Assembly (NCBI GenBank): GCA_002973635.1
Contig: CP027224.1
Span: forward strand, 940,501 to 1,004,500
Direction: 5' to 3'
DNA from: Lysinibacillus sp. B2A1
GTDB taxonomy: Bacteria > Bacillota > Bacilli > Bacillales_A > Planococcaceae
Length of the DNA stretch: 64,000 nt
Both the position numbers and the translations under genes were made by a program. The notes below the pieces were generated by a model. It saw nothing but the letters and a program-made list of their open reading frames with translations. It ran no database searches and had not been told where the DNA came from. Shown piece after piece: positions 20,391 through 30,510 of the stretch; position 1 is the stretch's first letter; the number at the start of each line of letters is the position of its first letter.

Positions 20391-22514
20391 ATGCAGTTTC
20401 AACAAACAGATAACAAAAAGCCATTAGAACAGTTTGGACGAAATTTAATTGAAGAAGTGAAAAACGGTAAAATGGATCCTGTTATTGGCCGTGATGAGGA
20501 AATTCGCAATGTTATTCGTATTTTAACGCGTAAAACCAAAAATAACCCTGTATTGATTGGAGAACCTGGCGTTGGTAAGACAGCTATTGTTGAGGGATTA
20601 GCTCAACGAATTGTAAAAGGAGATGTACCTGAGGGGTTAAAAGAATGCGTCTTATATGAGCTTGATATGAGTGCTCTTATAGCTGGGGCAAGTTATCGAG
20701 GCCAATTTGAAGAGCGTTTGAAGGGCGTTCTGAAGGAAGTAAAGGAATCAGAAGGACGGATTATTTTATTTATTGATGAAATTCATACTATTGTAGGTGC
20801 TGGGAAAACGGATGGGGCAATGGATGCTGGAAATATGCTGAAACCAATGCTTGCACGAGGTGAGCTTCATTGTATCGGTGCTACAACATTAGACGAATAT
20901 CGAATGTATATTGAAAAAGATCCAGCTTTAGAGCGACGCTTCCAACAAGTACTTGTACGTGAGCCTTCAATAGAAGATACAGTTTCTATTTTACGTGGTC
21001 TTAAGGAGCGCTTTGAGCTACACCATGCGGTACGTATCCATGACCGTGCCATTGTAGCGGCGGCGGAGCTCTCAAATCGTTATATTACAGAGCGTTTCCT
21101 CCCTGATAAAGCCATTGATTTAATTGATGAAGCATGTGCCATGATTCGAACTGAAATAGATTCTATGCCTCAGGAATTGGATGCAGTGACACGTCGTATC
21201 ATGCAGCTTGAGATTGAGGAGCAAGCACTGCGAAAAGAAAAAGATGAGGCAAGTAAAAAGCGCTTAGAGCAGTTGCGAGGGGAGTTAAAAAAGCTTAAGG
21301 AATCCTCAGAGGGTATGCGTAAACAATGGGAAGCAGAAAAAAAAGCTTTACATGGTATTCAAAAGAAACGTGAAACACTAGATAAATATCGCCGTGATTT
21401 AGATGAGGCGGAAAGCAAATATGATTTAAACAAAGCTGCTGAATTACGTCATGGGAAAATACCTACTTTGGAAAAAGAAATTCAAGAAATGGAAAAACAA
21501 TTAGAGAGTGGTACGGAATCACGTATCTTACGTGAAGAAGTAACATCTGATGAAATTGCATCTATTGTTTCTCGGTGGACAGGTATACCCGTAACGAAAT
21601 TAGTGGAGGGTGAGCGTGAAAAGTTATTGCGCTTAAAAGACACATTGCATGAGCGTGTCGTTGGACAAGATAATGCTGTTCAGCTTGTTACAGAAGCGGT
21701 ATGGCGTGCTAGAGCAGGTATCAAGGACCCAAATCGTCCAATTGGTAGCTTTTTATTCCTTGGGCCAACAGGTGTTGGTAAAACCGAGCTTGCCAAAGCA
21801 TTAGCGGCACAGTTGTTTGATTCGGAAGAACATTTTATTCGTATTGATATGAGTGAATATATGGAGAAACATAGTGTATCTCGACTTGTAGGTGCACCTC
21901 CAGGTTATGTTGGTTATGAGGAAGGAGGACAATTAACAGAGGCTGTTCGCCGTAACCCATATTCTGTTGTCCTACTAGATGAAATTGAAAAAGCACACCC
22001 AGATGTAGCAAATATTTTATTGCAAATTTTAGATGATGGTCGCATTACAGATAGCCAAGGTCGTATGGTCAACTTTACAAACACTGTAGTGATTTTAACA
22101 TCTAATATTGGCTCTAGCTATTTAATGGAGGCGAGAGAGGGAGATACCGTTGAAGATTTAGTGATGACAGCATTGCGGCAGCACTTTAAACCAGAGCTGT
22201 TAAATCGTATGGATGATATCATTATGTTCCACGTGCTTTCAGATGAACATTTCACTGCCATTGCTTGGAAATATGTGGAACAGCTAGTCAAACGAGTGGC
22301 AGAGCAGGAAATTACTTTACAGGTGGATCAAGAAGTAATTGACTGGGTTGTCCAACAGGGCGCAGATGCACAATTTGGTGCAAGACCATTAAAACGTTTC
22401 GTTCAACGTTATATCGAAACTACTGTAGCGAAGGAATTACTGCGTGGTGAGGTACTACCAGGAGAAACATTGCATATTCGAATGCATGATGGCCAATGTG
22501 TCGTTGAAAAATAA
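20391..22514 (+). CDS. clpB: ClpB-type AAA+ disaggregase lacking the N-terminal domain
   Basis: The product has 707 residues when started at ATG 20391, eight bases after AAAAGGAG. It has two AAA+ modules: NBD1 with GEPGVGKT near residue 60 and [14 protein letters not shown]2 with [19 protein letters not shown] and TSNIGS. Between them is a coiled-coil M-domain (about residues 270-380) rich in Lys and Glu. Full-length ClpB is about 860 residues; the missing part is the N-domain, since the sequence begins at the linker just before IGRDEEI. There is no N-terminal zinc finger as in ClpE and I see no ClpP-binding loop. The likely role is protein disaggregation with DnaK, induced by heat through the CtsR box upstream. 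Confidence 0.9.
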   Translation: MQFQQTDNKKPLEQFGRNLIEEVKNGKMDPVIGRDEEIRNVIRILTRKTKNNPVLIGEPGVGKTAIVEGLAQRIVKGDVPEGLKECVLYELDMSALIAGASYRGQFEERLKGVLKEVKESEGRIILFIDEIHTIVGAGKTDGAMDAGNMLKPMLARGELHCIGATTLDEYRMYIEKDPALERRFQQVLVREPSIEDTVSILRGLKERFELHHAVRIHDRAIVAAAELSNRYITERFLPDKAIDLIDEACAMIRTEIDSMPQELDAVTRRIMQLEIEEQALRKEKDEASKKRLEQLRGELKKLKESSEGMRKQWEAEKKALHGIQKKRETLDKYRRDLDEAESKYDLNKAAELRHGKIPTLEKEIQEMEKQLESGTESRILREEVTSDEIASIVSRWTGIPVTKLVEGEREKLLRLKDTLHERVVGQDNAVQLVTEAVWRARAGIKDPNRPIGSFLFLGPTGVGKTELAKALAAQLFDSEEHFIRIDMSEYMEKHSVSRLVGAPPGYVGYEEGGQLTEAVRRNPYSVVLLDEIEKAHPDVANILLQILDDGRITDSQGRMVNFTNTVVILTSNIGSSYLMEAREGDTVEDLVMTALRQHFKPELLNRMDDIIMFHVLSDEHFTAIAWKYVEQLVKRVAEQEITLQVDQEVIDWVVQQGADAQFGARPLKRFVQRYIETTVAKELLRGEVLPGETLHIRMHDGQCVVEK

Positions 22515-22515
22515 A

Positions 22516-22560
22516 CAAGAAAAAACCTGTTTCATTTTACGTGAAACAGGTTTTTTCTTG
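22516..22560. terminator. Terminator between clpB and yjzD
   Basis: CAAGAAAAAACCTGTTTCA and TGAAACAGGTTTTTTCTTG form a 19-bp perfect stem; it serves both strands. Confidence 0.93.
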
Positions 22561-22565
22561 TTAAA

Positions 22566-22760
22566 TTAATGATGGTCTGCTGCTTCTGGTACTGGATCGT
22601 TTGGCAAAATTGCACCAATAATGAAAACTAAGATAGAGAATACAACTGAAAGGATTGCACCTGTTTTAAAATCAAATGGTGCACCAAGTACAGAGCTTAC
22701 TACGTAGTTTAACATTGATACTAGTAGGAATGACCATATGAATGTTACGATATATTGCAT
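22566..22760 (-). CDS. yjzD: DUF2929 (YjzD-like) small membrane protein
   Basis: The 64-residue protein has two membrane segments (YIVTFIWSFLLVSMLNYVVSS; AILSVVFSILVFIIGAILP) with the family ending IGAILPNDPVPE. The start is ATG 22760, eight bases after GAGG, not the GTG nine bases earlier, which overlaps that site. In B. subtilis yjzD also lies just before fabHA-fabF. Function unknown. Confidence 0.8.
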   Translation of the reverse strand: MQYIVTFIWSFLLVSMLNYVVSSVLGAPFDFKTGAILSVVFSILVFIIGAILPNDPVPEAADHH

Positions 22761-22979
22761 TAATTTCACCTCAACCGAACTTTTTATATCATAAAGTTTT
22801 ACTACATATTCATTATCATATCATAACATAAATCGAAAAAAAAAGAATCTTTTCTGTGAAACATGGCGAAATTGTCACAACAATTTTTTAGAAATTTTTA
22901 GTAGTAGTTATTCATTGTGTTCAAATAATGAAAGGGTTGCTTATTAAAAGCCTTCTTATCCTCTTTAATGTGGGAAAGT

Positions 22980-23126
22980 GCTCAAGACAGAGGTCACTTA
23001 GCACAAAAATATAGATGAACCACTCAATAAAGAGAGAAACACAATCAAAAATAAGGATTAAACGCTCAGAAAAGTGCTCACTGCGCTCCATAGAAAGGAC
23101 AAGCCGTTCAATTAAGTGCTAACCAC
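22980..23126 (+). repeat. Decayed 21-bp repeat array (about seven units in phase)
   Basis: The GCTC-type core recurs exactly every 21 bases in degraded form: GCTCA, GCACA, ACTCA, AATCA, GCTCA, GCTCC, GTTCA. The rest of each unit has diverged. This fits an old copy of the 21-bp array family. The gap 22761-23197 holds no gene. Confidence 0.55.
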
Positions 23127-23197
23127 ATCAATCCATTCAAACTACCTTCCAGAATCTTCAAACACATAGGGGCAATGGACATTAATTTTAATTCATC

Positions 23198-23243
23198 TTG
23201 CACCTCTCCTTCATTATGAGTTATAATTATGACCAGTTACTAA
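23198..23243 (+). promoter_or_regulatory. fabH-fabF promoter with FapR-like operator
   Basis: -35 TTGCAC (23198-23203), 18-bp spacer, -10 TATAAT (23222-23227). Bases 23227-23243, TTATGACCAGTTACTAA, match 13 of 17 positions of the FapR consensus TTAGTACCTRRTACTAA and overlap the end of the -10 box. FapR (malonyl-CoA-sensing repressor) controls fab genes in Bacillus. Confidence 0.75.
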
Positions 23244-23276
23244 TAATTGATAGTAAGAAAGCAGAGGGGTTGCTAA

Positions 23277-24215
23277 ATGAACGCTGGTATTATAGGAATA
23301 GGCAAATACGTTCCAGAGAAGGTTATGACAAATTTTGATTTAGAAAAAATTATGGATACTTCAGATGAATGGATTCGAACTCGAACAGGGATCGAAGAGC
23401 GTCATTTTGCCGCGGACAATCAGGAAACTTCAGATTTAGCAGTTGCTGCAGCAAAAGAGGCTATTGCAAATGCAGGTATTACACCTGAAGAGATCGGTTT
23501 AATCCTAGTAGCCACAGTAACACAAGATCAAACATTTCCAAGTGTAGCATGTATGGTTCAGGAGCAAATTGGTGCAGTGAATGCAGCAGCGATGGACCAG
23601 GCTGCAGCTTGTGCAGGATTTATATATAGTTTAGTGACAGCAAAGCACTTTGTAGAAGCAAATGCTTATAAATATGTCTTAGTAGTAGGTGTTGAGAAGC
23701 TGTCAAAGGTAATTGACTGGAATGATCGTAATACAGCCGTGTTATTCGGTGACGGAGCGAGTGCAGCGATAGTTGGACCAGTATCGGATGGCAGAGGTAT
23801 CTTATCATTTGAGCTTGGTGCAGATGGTACAGGTGGAAAAAATCTGTATTTAACACAGCAAGATACAATTGCTATGAATGGTCGAGAAGTGTTTAAATTT
23901 GCTGTGCGCCAGATGGGTGAGTCTGCTGTCAATGTACTAGATAAAGCAGGCTTAACAAAAGAAGATGTGGACTTCTTAGTGCCGCATCAGGCAAATATTC
24001 GAATTATGGAATCTGCTCGAGAACGATTGGAGCTACCACCTGAAAAAATGTCAAAAACCATTCATAAATATGGTAATACTTCAGCAGCATCGATTGGCAT
24101 TTCCTTGGTAGAAGAGCTTGAAGCAGGTAAGATTAAAGATGATGATTTATTAGTACTTGTTGGATTTGGCGGCGGCTTAACATGGGGCGCAGTTGCTATG
24201 CGATGGGGAAAATAA
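23277..24215 (+). CDS. fabH: 3-oxoacyl-ACP synthase III (FabH)
   Basis: FabH condenses acyl-CoA with malonyl-ACP to start fatty acid synthesis and, in this group, selects branched primers. The 312-residue product starts at ATG 23277 behind AGAGGGG. The catalytic triad is visible: C112 in AAACAGF, His in PHQANIRI and Asn in [17 protein letters not shown] closes the protein. fabF follows after 30 bases, as in the B. subtilis fabHA-fabF operon. Confidence 0.95.
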   Translation: MNAGIIGIGKYVPEKVMTNFDLEKIMDTSDEWIRTRTGIEERHFAADNQETSDLAVAAAKEAIANAGITPEEIGLILVATVTQDQTFPSVACMVQEQIGAVNAAAMDQAAACAGFIYSLVTAKHFVEANAYKYVLVVGVEKLSKVIDWNDRNTAVLFGDGASAAIVGPVSDGRGILSFELGADGTGGKNLYLTQQDTIAMNGREVFKFAVRQMGESAVNVLDKAGLTKEDVDFLVPHQANIRIMESARERLELPPEKMSKTIHKYGNTSAASIGISLVEELEAGKIKDDDLLVLVGFGGGLTWGAVAMRWGK

Positions 24216-24245
24216 TAACGAAAAATGCTTGAGGGGAGTAAGACA

Positions 24246-25487
24246 ATGAGCAAACGACGAGTAGTAATTACAGGAATTGGCGCAGTTACACCACTAGGAA
24301 ATAGCATCGAAGAAACATGGATTAACATTAAAGCTGGGAAATCAGGAATTGGCGAATTAACACGTTTAAATAAAGATCTATTCGCAGCCAAAATTGCCGC
24401 TGAAGTAAAAGACTTTGATATTGAAAAATATGTTGATCGTAAAGAAGCTCGTAAAATGGACCGCTTTACACATTATGCCCTTGCAGCGTCTATCATGGCA
24501 ATGGAAGATGCACAATTAACAATCGATGAAGAGCTAGCACCACGTGCAGGTGTTTGGATTGGCTCTGGTATCGGCGGTATGGAGACATATGAACAACAAT
24601 TTTTAACGTTCCAAGAGCGTGGTGCAAGACGTGTCAGCCCATTCTTTATTCCAATGATGATTCCAGACATGGCTTCAGGTCAAGTATCGATTCATTTAGG
24701 TGCAAAGGGTATTAACTCCTGCTCTGTGACTGCTTGTGCTTCTGGTACAAACTCAATTGGTGATGCATTTAAAGTAATTGAACGTGGTGACGCAGATGTA
24801 ATGATTTCGGGTGGAGCTGAATCACCAATCGTGACGATGGCTGTTGCAGGCTTCTGTGCCAATACAGCACTATCTTTAAATACAGATCCAGAAGCAGCTT
24901 GCCGTCCATTCGATAAAAATCGAGATGGTTTTATTATTGGTGAGGGTGCAGGCATTGTTATTCTAGAGGAATATGAGCATGCTAAAGCCCGCGGTGCGAA
25001 AATTTATGCAGAAGTACTTGGCTACGGTGCAACAGGAGATGCTCATCATATTACTGCTCCTGCACCAGAAGGAGAGGGTGCTGCACGTGCGATGCTACAA
25101 GCGTTAGCGGACGGAGGCGTGGAACCTTCACAGGTTGACTACATTAATGCACATGGAACAAGCACACCTTATAATGATTTGTTTGAAACACAGGCAGTAA
25201 AAACAGCCTTTGGTGAGCATGCTTATCAACTAGCAATGAGTTCTACAAAATCGATGACAGGTCACTTATTAGGTGCCGCTGGTGGTGTTGAAGCTATTTT
25301 TACAGCGTTAGCACTGAAAGAAGGTATTTTACCGCCAACAATTAATTTACAGGAGCCAGACCCAGAGTGTGATTTGGATTATGTTCCAAATGAAGCTCGA
25401 GAAGCAGACATCGTTTATGCAATGAGCAACTCACTTGGCTTTGGTGGACATAATGCTAGTCTTCTATTTAAAAAATACGAGGGATAA
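24246..25487 (+). CDS. fabF: 3-oxoacyl-ACP synthase II (FabF)
   Basis: FabF elongates acyl-ACP chains. The product has 413 residues from ATG 24246 behind GAGGGG; an in-frame codon at 24225 is too close to the fabH stop to have its own site. The active-site Cys is in TACASGTNS, the two His are in NAHGTSTP and [10 protein letters not shown], and [10 protein letters not shown] is the C-terminal signature. It is co-transcribed with fabH. Confidence 0.95.
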   Translation: MSKRRVVITGIGAVTPLGNSIEETWINIKAGKSGIGELTRLNKDLFAAKIAAEVKDFDIEKYVDRKEARKMDRFTHYALAASIMAMEDAQLTIDEELAPRAGVWIGSGIGGMETYEQQFLTFQERGARRVSPFFIPMMIPDMASGQVSIHLGAKGINSCSVTACASGTNSIGDAFKVIERGDADVMISGGAESPIVTMAVAGFCANTALSLNTDPEAACRPFDKNRDGFIIGEGAGIVILEEYEHAKARGAKIYAEVLGYGATGDAHHITAPAPEGEGAARAMLQALADGGVEPSQVDYINAHGTSTPYNDLFETQAVKTAFGEHAYQLAMSSTKSMTGHLLGAAGGVEAIFTALALKEGILPPTINLQEPDPECDLDYVPNEAREADIVYAMSNSLGFGGHNASLLFKKYEG

Positions 25488-25504
25488 TTACTAAATTTGA
25501 AAAA

Positions 25505-25540
25505 ACGTCAGCCTAATTTACGAGGCTGACGTCTTTTTTT
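25505..25540 (+). terminator. Terminator of fabF
   Basis: ACGTCAGCCT and AGGCTGACGT arms followed by seven T. Confidence 0.92.
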
Positions 25541-25593
25541 ATCTTTTTTCGAATAGATGATTAATAGAAATAAATCGAAAGGATGCTGTGATT

Positions 25594-25824
25594 ATGTTCC
25601 GTCTCTTTTTATTTTTAATGAGCTATGGTTTAATAATTCTCTCTGTAGGGAATCTTATATTGTATTTAAATTATCGAACACTTGGGTATTCCTGGATCGT
25701 TGTCTTTAAATTTATGATGCATACAACAGAATTTTATATAGCTCTTGGATCAGCTATTGTGTTAGGAGCTATTGTTTTGGATCTCCGTTTTGAGAAGTCA
25801 TCTAGCCAAGAAGATAAAGTATGA
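25594..25824 (+). CDS. Small membrane protein, two segments, unrecognised
   Basis: The 76-residue product has two hydrophobic segments (LFLFLMSYGLIILSVGNLIL; FYIALGSAIVLGAIVLDL) and a short charged tail. The start is ATG 25594, about ten bases after AAAGGA; GTG 25588 is possible. It ends close to the convergent trpS gene. I do not recognise a family, and B. subtilis has a different gene here. Confidence 0.6.
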   Translation: MFRLFLFLMSYGLIILSVGNLILYLNYRTLGYSWIVVFKFMMHTTEFYIALGSAIVLGAIVLDLRFEKSSSQEDKV

Positions 25825-25868
25825 ACTTTAGCATACCCTAAAATTGGTCAAGCATTAGATCCAGTTCT

Positions 25869-26876
<1,008 letters not shown>

Positions 26877-26941
26877 TCATTACCTCAGAGTGAATGTCTA
26901 TTACATAATTACCTAGCTGAGGCTGCTGTTTATTATTCAAT

Positions 26942-27235
26942 AAAAAAACATCATGCGTCCTCATTAGTTTACTAATGAAGGGACGAATGATGTTTGAATC
27001 CGCGGTACCACCCAGCTTGCCAAATAAAGGCCACTCTACTTCGTAACGTGAAGGGACGAGCAATGCTAATAGACACATTAAGTCGTTCACAAAGCTAACT
27101 CGGAAGTCCATTCCAGATGCTTACACGATCTGTTTACAGCAACCACAGACTCTCTAAACGTGTAAGATGCATATGTACTACTCTTCGTCAAAGTTTTTTC
27201 TTCATTCAAATACCAAAGACTTATTTGATGTATTG
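26942..27235 (-). promoter_or_regulatory. T-box riboswitch leader of trpS (tRNA-Trp)
   Basis: On the minus strand the T-box sequence GGTGGTACCGCGG lies at about 27000-27012. It is followed by the terminator AACATCAT...CTCATTAGT/ACTAATGA...ATGATGTTTTTTT (26942-26996). Upstream is a stem I region; UGG (Trp) occurs in GAATGGACTT at about 27108-27117 and is the likely specifier, which fits trpS. Uncharged tRNA-Trp would block the terminator and allow trpS expression. Confidence 0.9.
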
Positions 27236-27241
27236 CAGAAA

Positions 27242-27271
27242 ATTATATTATAAAGACTTAGTGAATTGCAA
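27242..27271 (-). promoter_or_regulatory. trpS promoter
   Basis: On the minus strand: -35 TTGCAA (27266-27271), 18-bp spacer, -10 TATAAT (27242-27247). Transcription would start near 27235 and run through the T-box leader. Confidence 0.75.
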
Positions 27272-27397
27272 GTATGTAAAGTCAGACTTTTGGCGGTGTT
27301 TTTTTGCAGAAAAAAATTATATGCTTACTAAGCTATATTTTTTATTAGAAAATGCAACCAAAATTATGCAATAAACGTCTAATTTGTACACACTGAA

Positions 27398-27427
27398 TTG
27401 ACAATATTCTCGTTTGAAAATTATAAA
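27398..27427 (+). promoter_or_regulatory. Candidate upstream promoter of spx
   Basis: -35 TTGACA (27398-27403), 18-bp spacer, -10 TATAAA (27422-27427), about 260 bases before spx. A second -10-like TATAAT is at 27609-27614, without a good -35. B. subtilis spx also has several promoters. The rest of 27272-27695 holds no gene that I can see. Confidence 0.5.
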
Positions 27428-27695
27428 TGAGAACAAAAATAAGAGGGAATTGAAGGTTTAAAATGCTTTGTAAATGGGAATATTAATAGTAGTTCATTAG
27501 ACATGCAAAGAAGTTCTTATAGTGAAAGCTATATAAATAGACAGAATATTTCGAGATAAGGTTTGTCTTTTTTTTATTGGAACTATATTCAAACACCATA
27601 GAGTGCTGTATAATGATTATGTAGTTTTACATTACATTAATTCTAATTTAACACACTGGTTTATAGATAACGATTAAAAGGAAGGATGTGTCAAT

Positions 27696-28094
27696 ATGAT
27701 CGTAACATTATTTACTTCACCAAGTTGTACGTCTTGTCGAAAAGCGAAAGCATGGTTAGAGGAGCATGAAATCCCATATACAGAACGGAATATATTTTCT
27801 GAACCGTTAAGCATTAGTGAAATTAAAAAAATTTTACGGATGACAGAGGATGGTACAGATGAAATTATTTCAACACGCTCTAAAATTTTCCAAAAATTAA
27901 ATGTTGATGTTGAAAGCTTACCATTGCAACGTTTATATGAATTAATTCAAGAACATCCAGGTTTATTACGTCGTCCCATTATTTTAGACGAAAAGCGTTT
28001 ACAGGTTGGTTACAATGAGGATGAAATTCGACGTTTCTTACCTCGTAAGGTTCGTGCTTATCAACTACAAGAAGCACAGCGCATGGTGAACTAA
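27696..28094 (+). CDS. spx: Transcriptional regulator Spx
   Basis: Spx is an ArsC-like protein that binds the RNA polymerase alpha C-terminal domain and switches on thiol-stress genes. The product has 132 residues from ATG 27696 behind AAAGGAAGG. The redox switch CTSC (C10 and C13) is near the N-terminus, and [21 protein letters not shown] is the ArsC/Spx signature. The Spx-degradation adaptor gene spxH and the ClpC adaptor gene mecA are in the same window. Confidence 0.95.
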   Translation: MIVTLFTSPSCTSCRKAKAWLEEHEIPYTERNIFSEPLSISEIKKILRMTEDGTDEIISTRSKIFQKLNVDVESLPLQRLYELIQEHPGLLRRPIILDEKRLQVGYNEDEIRRFLPRKVRAYQLQEAQRMVN

Positions 28095-28123
28095 TTTTTC
28101 CCTTTACTGCATAGAATAAATAG

Positions 28124-28158
28124 TAGATGTTACAAATCATTTGTGACATCTATTTTTT
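28124..28158 (+). terminator. Terminator of spx
   Basis: AGATGTTACAAAT and ATTTGTGACATCT arms followed by ATTTTTTTG. Confidence 0.85.
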
Positions 28159-28243
28159 TGTGTTTTACTTATGTAAAATCCTCTATATAAAGTATAATAA
28201 ATAATAGGGAAAAGTCATATATTTCCGTAAAAGTATGTTAAAC

Positions 28244-28272
28244 TTGATTTAAGATAAATAGTTTACTACAAT
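28244..28272 (+). promoter_or_regulatory. Probable mecA promoter
   Basis: -35 TTGATT (28244-28249), 17-bp spacer, -10 TACAAT (28267-28272). It implies a leader of about 240 bases that contains a 20-codon frame at 28449-28511 ending at the mecA ribosome-binding site. No other gene is seen in 28159-28517. Confidence 0.5.
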
Positions 28273-28517
28273 TTCAATAATTCAAATATCTTCTGTGAAA
28301 CGGTGTATATCCTTTTCATTTTATGACGGAACAGCATACAATAGAATTAGAGACAACTGTGAAATACAAATTGATCAACGGTTGCTCGACGTTTTACTGT
28401 AGTGTAGTCAAAGGTTGAAAAACAAATGGAGTATGAAGGTTAAAAAAGATGAATAAAAGCATACTAATGAAACAAAACTGTTTTTCGACAAATGACAGTG
28501 AAGGGAGATGAGGTCTA

Positions 28518-29186
28518 GTGGACATCGAACGTGTAAATGAAAATACACTCAAGCTCTTTATTACGTACAATGATATAGAGGATCGCGGCTATAGTCGTGA
28601 AGAAATTTGGTACAATCGAGCAAAGGGTGAACAACTTTTTTGGGATATGATTGATGAAGTAAACACGGATGATTATTTTGATGTAGAAGGTCCGATTTGG
28701 ATTCATATCAATGCGTCTGAAGTAGGCTTGGAAATCATAGTCACACGTGCACACATATTAAAAGACGGTGAAACATTAGATGGTCATTCGCATTTTGATG
28801 AACAAAAAGATATGTATGCCCCTTTTGATGAAGTTGGAGAAGATCTTCTTAGCCAGCTAACTCAATTTGGTGACATAGATGAGTCAGAATTATTTATGGA
28901 TACAGATATTTATGTTTATAAATTTAAAGATATTGATGAGTTAATCCCTGTCGCAAAACGTATGACAGACGAATTAGTGGATTCCTCATTATTCAAATAT
29001 GAAGGTTGGTACTATCTAGTAGTTGATTTTGCAAACGCAGACGAAGATTTAAATCGTCACGACAGAAATGCTGTTATCAAAGAATTTTTAAGTCCATCGA
29101 ATTTCACAATTCATCGCTTAGAGGAATATGGTGAAAAAATTATGGAGTTTAATTGCTTTGAAACAGTGCGCAAATACTTTCATTAA
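28518..29186 (+). CDS. mecA: ClpC adaptor protein MecA
   Basis: MecA targets substrates (ComK and others) to ClpCP and activates ClpC. The product has 222 residues from GTG 28518 behind GGGAGATGAGG. The N-terminal substrate-binding part (MDIERVNENTLKLFITYNDI..RGYSREEIW) and the C-terminal ClpC-binding domain (FKDIDELIPVAKRM, YKYEGWYYLVV-like) are separated by a charged linker with HSHFDEQKD. Order spx-mecA-coiA-pepF is as in B. subtilis. Confidence 0.95.
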   Translation: MDIERVNENTLKLFITYNDIEDRGYSREEIWYNRAKGEQLFWDMIDEVNTDDYFDVEGPIWIHINASEVGLEIIVTRAHILKDGETLDGHSHFDEQKDMYAPFDEVGEDLLSQLTQFGDIDESELFMDTDIYVYKFKDIDELIPVAKRMTDELVDSSLFKYEGWYYLVVDFANADEDLNRHDRNAVIKEFLSPSNFTIHRLEEYGEKIMEFNCFETVRKYFH

Positions 29187-29201
29187 ATAATTTAGCTTTT
29201 T

Positions 29202-29250
29202 AGGCTGTAAACCTCTTGATGTTTATCAAGTTTGTTTACAGTCTTTTTTG
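29202..29250 (+). terminator. Terminator of mecA
   Basis: CTGTAAAC and GTTTACAG arms with a long loop, followed by TCTTTTTTG. Confidence 0.75.
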
Positions 29251-29338
29251 AGTCAATTTTTAAATTTCAAGAAAAAGCCGTTAATAAGTTGCTGCTAGAA
29301 AAGTACTCCCATACAATTAGGCAAAAAGGAGAGATTCT

Positions 29339-30460
29339 ATGTTAATTGCCTATAATGAAGAGCTTCAGCTTTTTCTCCCATATCAATATACGAGGGAAGA
29401 CTTACAAAGATATAGGCAACTTATGAAATTTTATTGTCCGCAATGTCAGCATCCTGTTCACCTAAAAATCGGTAAATATAATATTCCTCACTTTGCTCAT
29501 CAATCAAAAAATAACTGTGCCCAGTTATTTTCAGAGGGGGAGTCACAACTTCACTTGCAAGGAAAAATGCAATTATTCGAATGGCTAAAAAAGTTAGGGC
29601 ATACAGTAATGCTGGAGCCTTATTTAAAAAAGCTTTCGCAGCGGCCAGATTTACTTGTAACGAGTGACCAAAGGCAAGTTGCCATCGAATTTCAATGCAG
29701 TACAATCTCACATGAAAAGTGGTTATTACGTACAGCTGGATACAATAAAAATACTATCCAAGTATTATGGCTTTTTCAGACACCTCTAAAAAAATCATCC
29801 TTACAAGGCATTCAAAAACTTTTCATTTCTCCTATTTTGCAAAAAAACATTGCTTATACAATGCTAGGTCAACCCTATTTAATGACCTACGATGCAATGA
29901 CCTCTAGATTTAATTATTGGACGAATCTTTTGCATGTTCATGGGCATACTTTTATAGGCAAAGTTCAAGATATGTCAACTAACAACCAACACTTTCCATT
30001 TTATGAACCAGTAGTGATAACAATAGAAGAATTCCAGCTATATTGGCAGCTTTATAAAAAATACTGTCGGCAATTCGTCTATCAGCGGTTACTACATAAT
30101 TATAAGGGTGTACAGGATTCATTTCTACGAAGCTGTTATGAATTAGGCTTTACTCTTACTGCTATGCCTGAGTACGTAGGTATACCAGTAAAAGCTAGTG
30201 AGGCAATACCAATGTTCTCTATCGAGTGGCAAACTATTTTGCATTATTTTTGCCGAGGTATTCAGCGATTACCTCATCAATTAAATACGAGCGAGATTCG
30301 ATTGTTTTTAAGAGAACAAAATATTGATGTTACAGATCAAGCAATGGAGGCTACCCAAAATTACGTAGCCATCCTTGCGAAAATTTCTCAAAATTATTTT
30401 CCTCTAGATATATGTGAGTATGTGTATGCACATTTATTTGCAATTGCCACAATATACTGA
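29339..30460 (+). CDS. coiA: Competence protein CoiA
   Basis: CoiA is a cytosolic competence factor acting on incoming single-stranded DNA. The 373-residue product starts at ATG 29339 behind AAAGGAGAG. The N-terminal CPQCQHPVHLKIGKYNIPHFAH is the CoiA-type zinc-like head. It is followed by a PD-(D/E)XK nuclease-like core: RPDLLV...VAIEFQCS. In B. subtilis (yjbF) it also lies between mecA and pepF. The gene is intact, but this window does not show whether the strain is competent. Confidence 0.9.
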   Translation: MLIAYNEELQLFLPYQYTREDLQRYRQLMKFYCPQCQHPVHLKIGKYNIPHFAHQSKNNCAQLFSEGESQLHLQGKMQLFEWLKKLGHTVMLEPYLKKLSQRPDLLVTSDQRQVAIEFQCSTISHEKWLLRTAGYNKNTIQVLWLFQTPLKKSSLQGIQKLFISPILQKNIAYTMLGQPYLMTYDAMTSRFNYWTNLLHVHGHTFIGKVQDMSTNNQHFPFYEPVVITIEEFQLYWQLYKKYCRQFVYQRLLHNYKGVQDSFLRSCYELGFTLTAMPEYVGIPVKASEAIPMFSIEWQTILHYFCRGIQRLPHQLNTSEIRLFLREQNIDVTDQAMEATQNYVAILAKISQNYFPLDICEYVYAHLFAIATIY

Positions 30461-30510
30461 GAAAATATGAGAGTATAGGAAAAACTCACATAATAAGGGG
30501 GCTGGCATAC

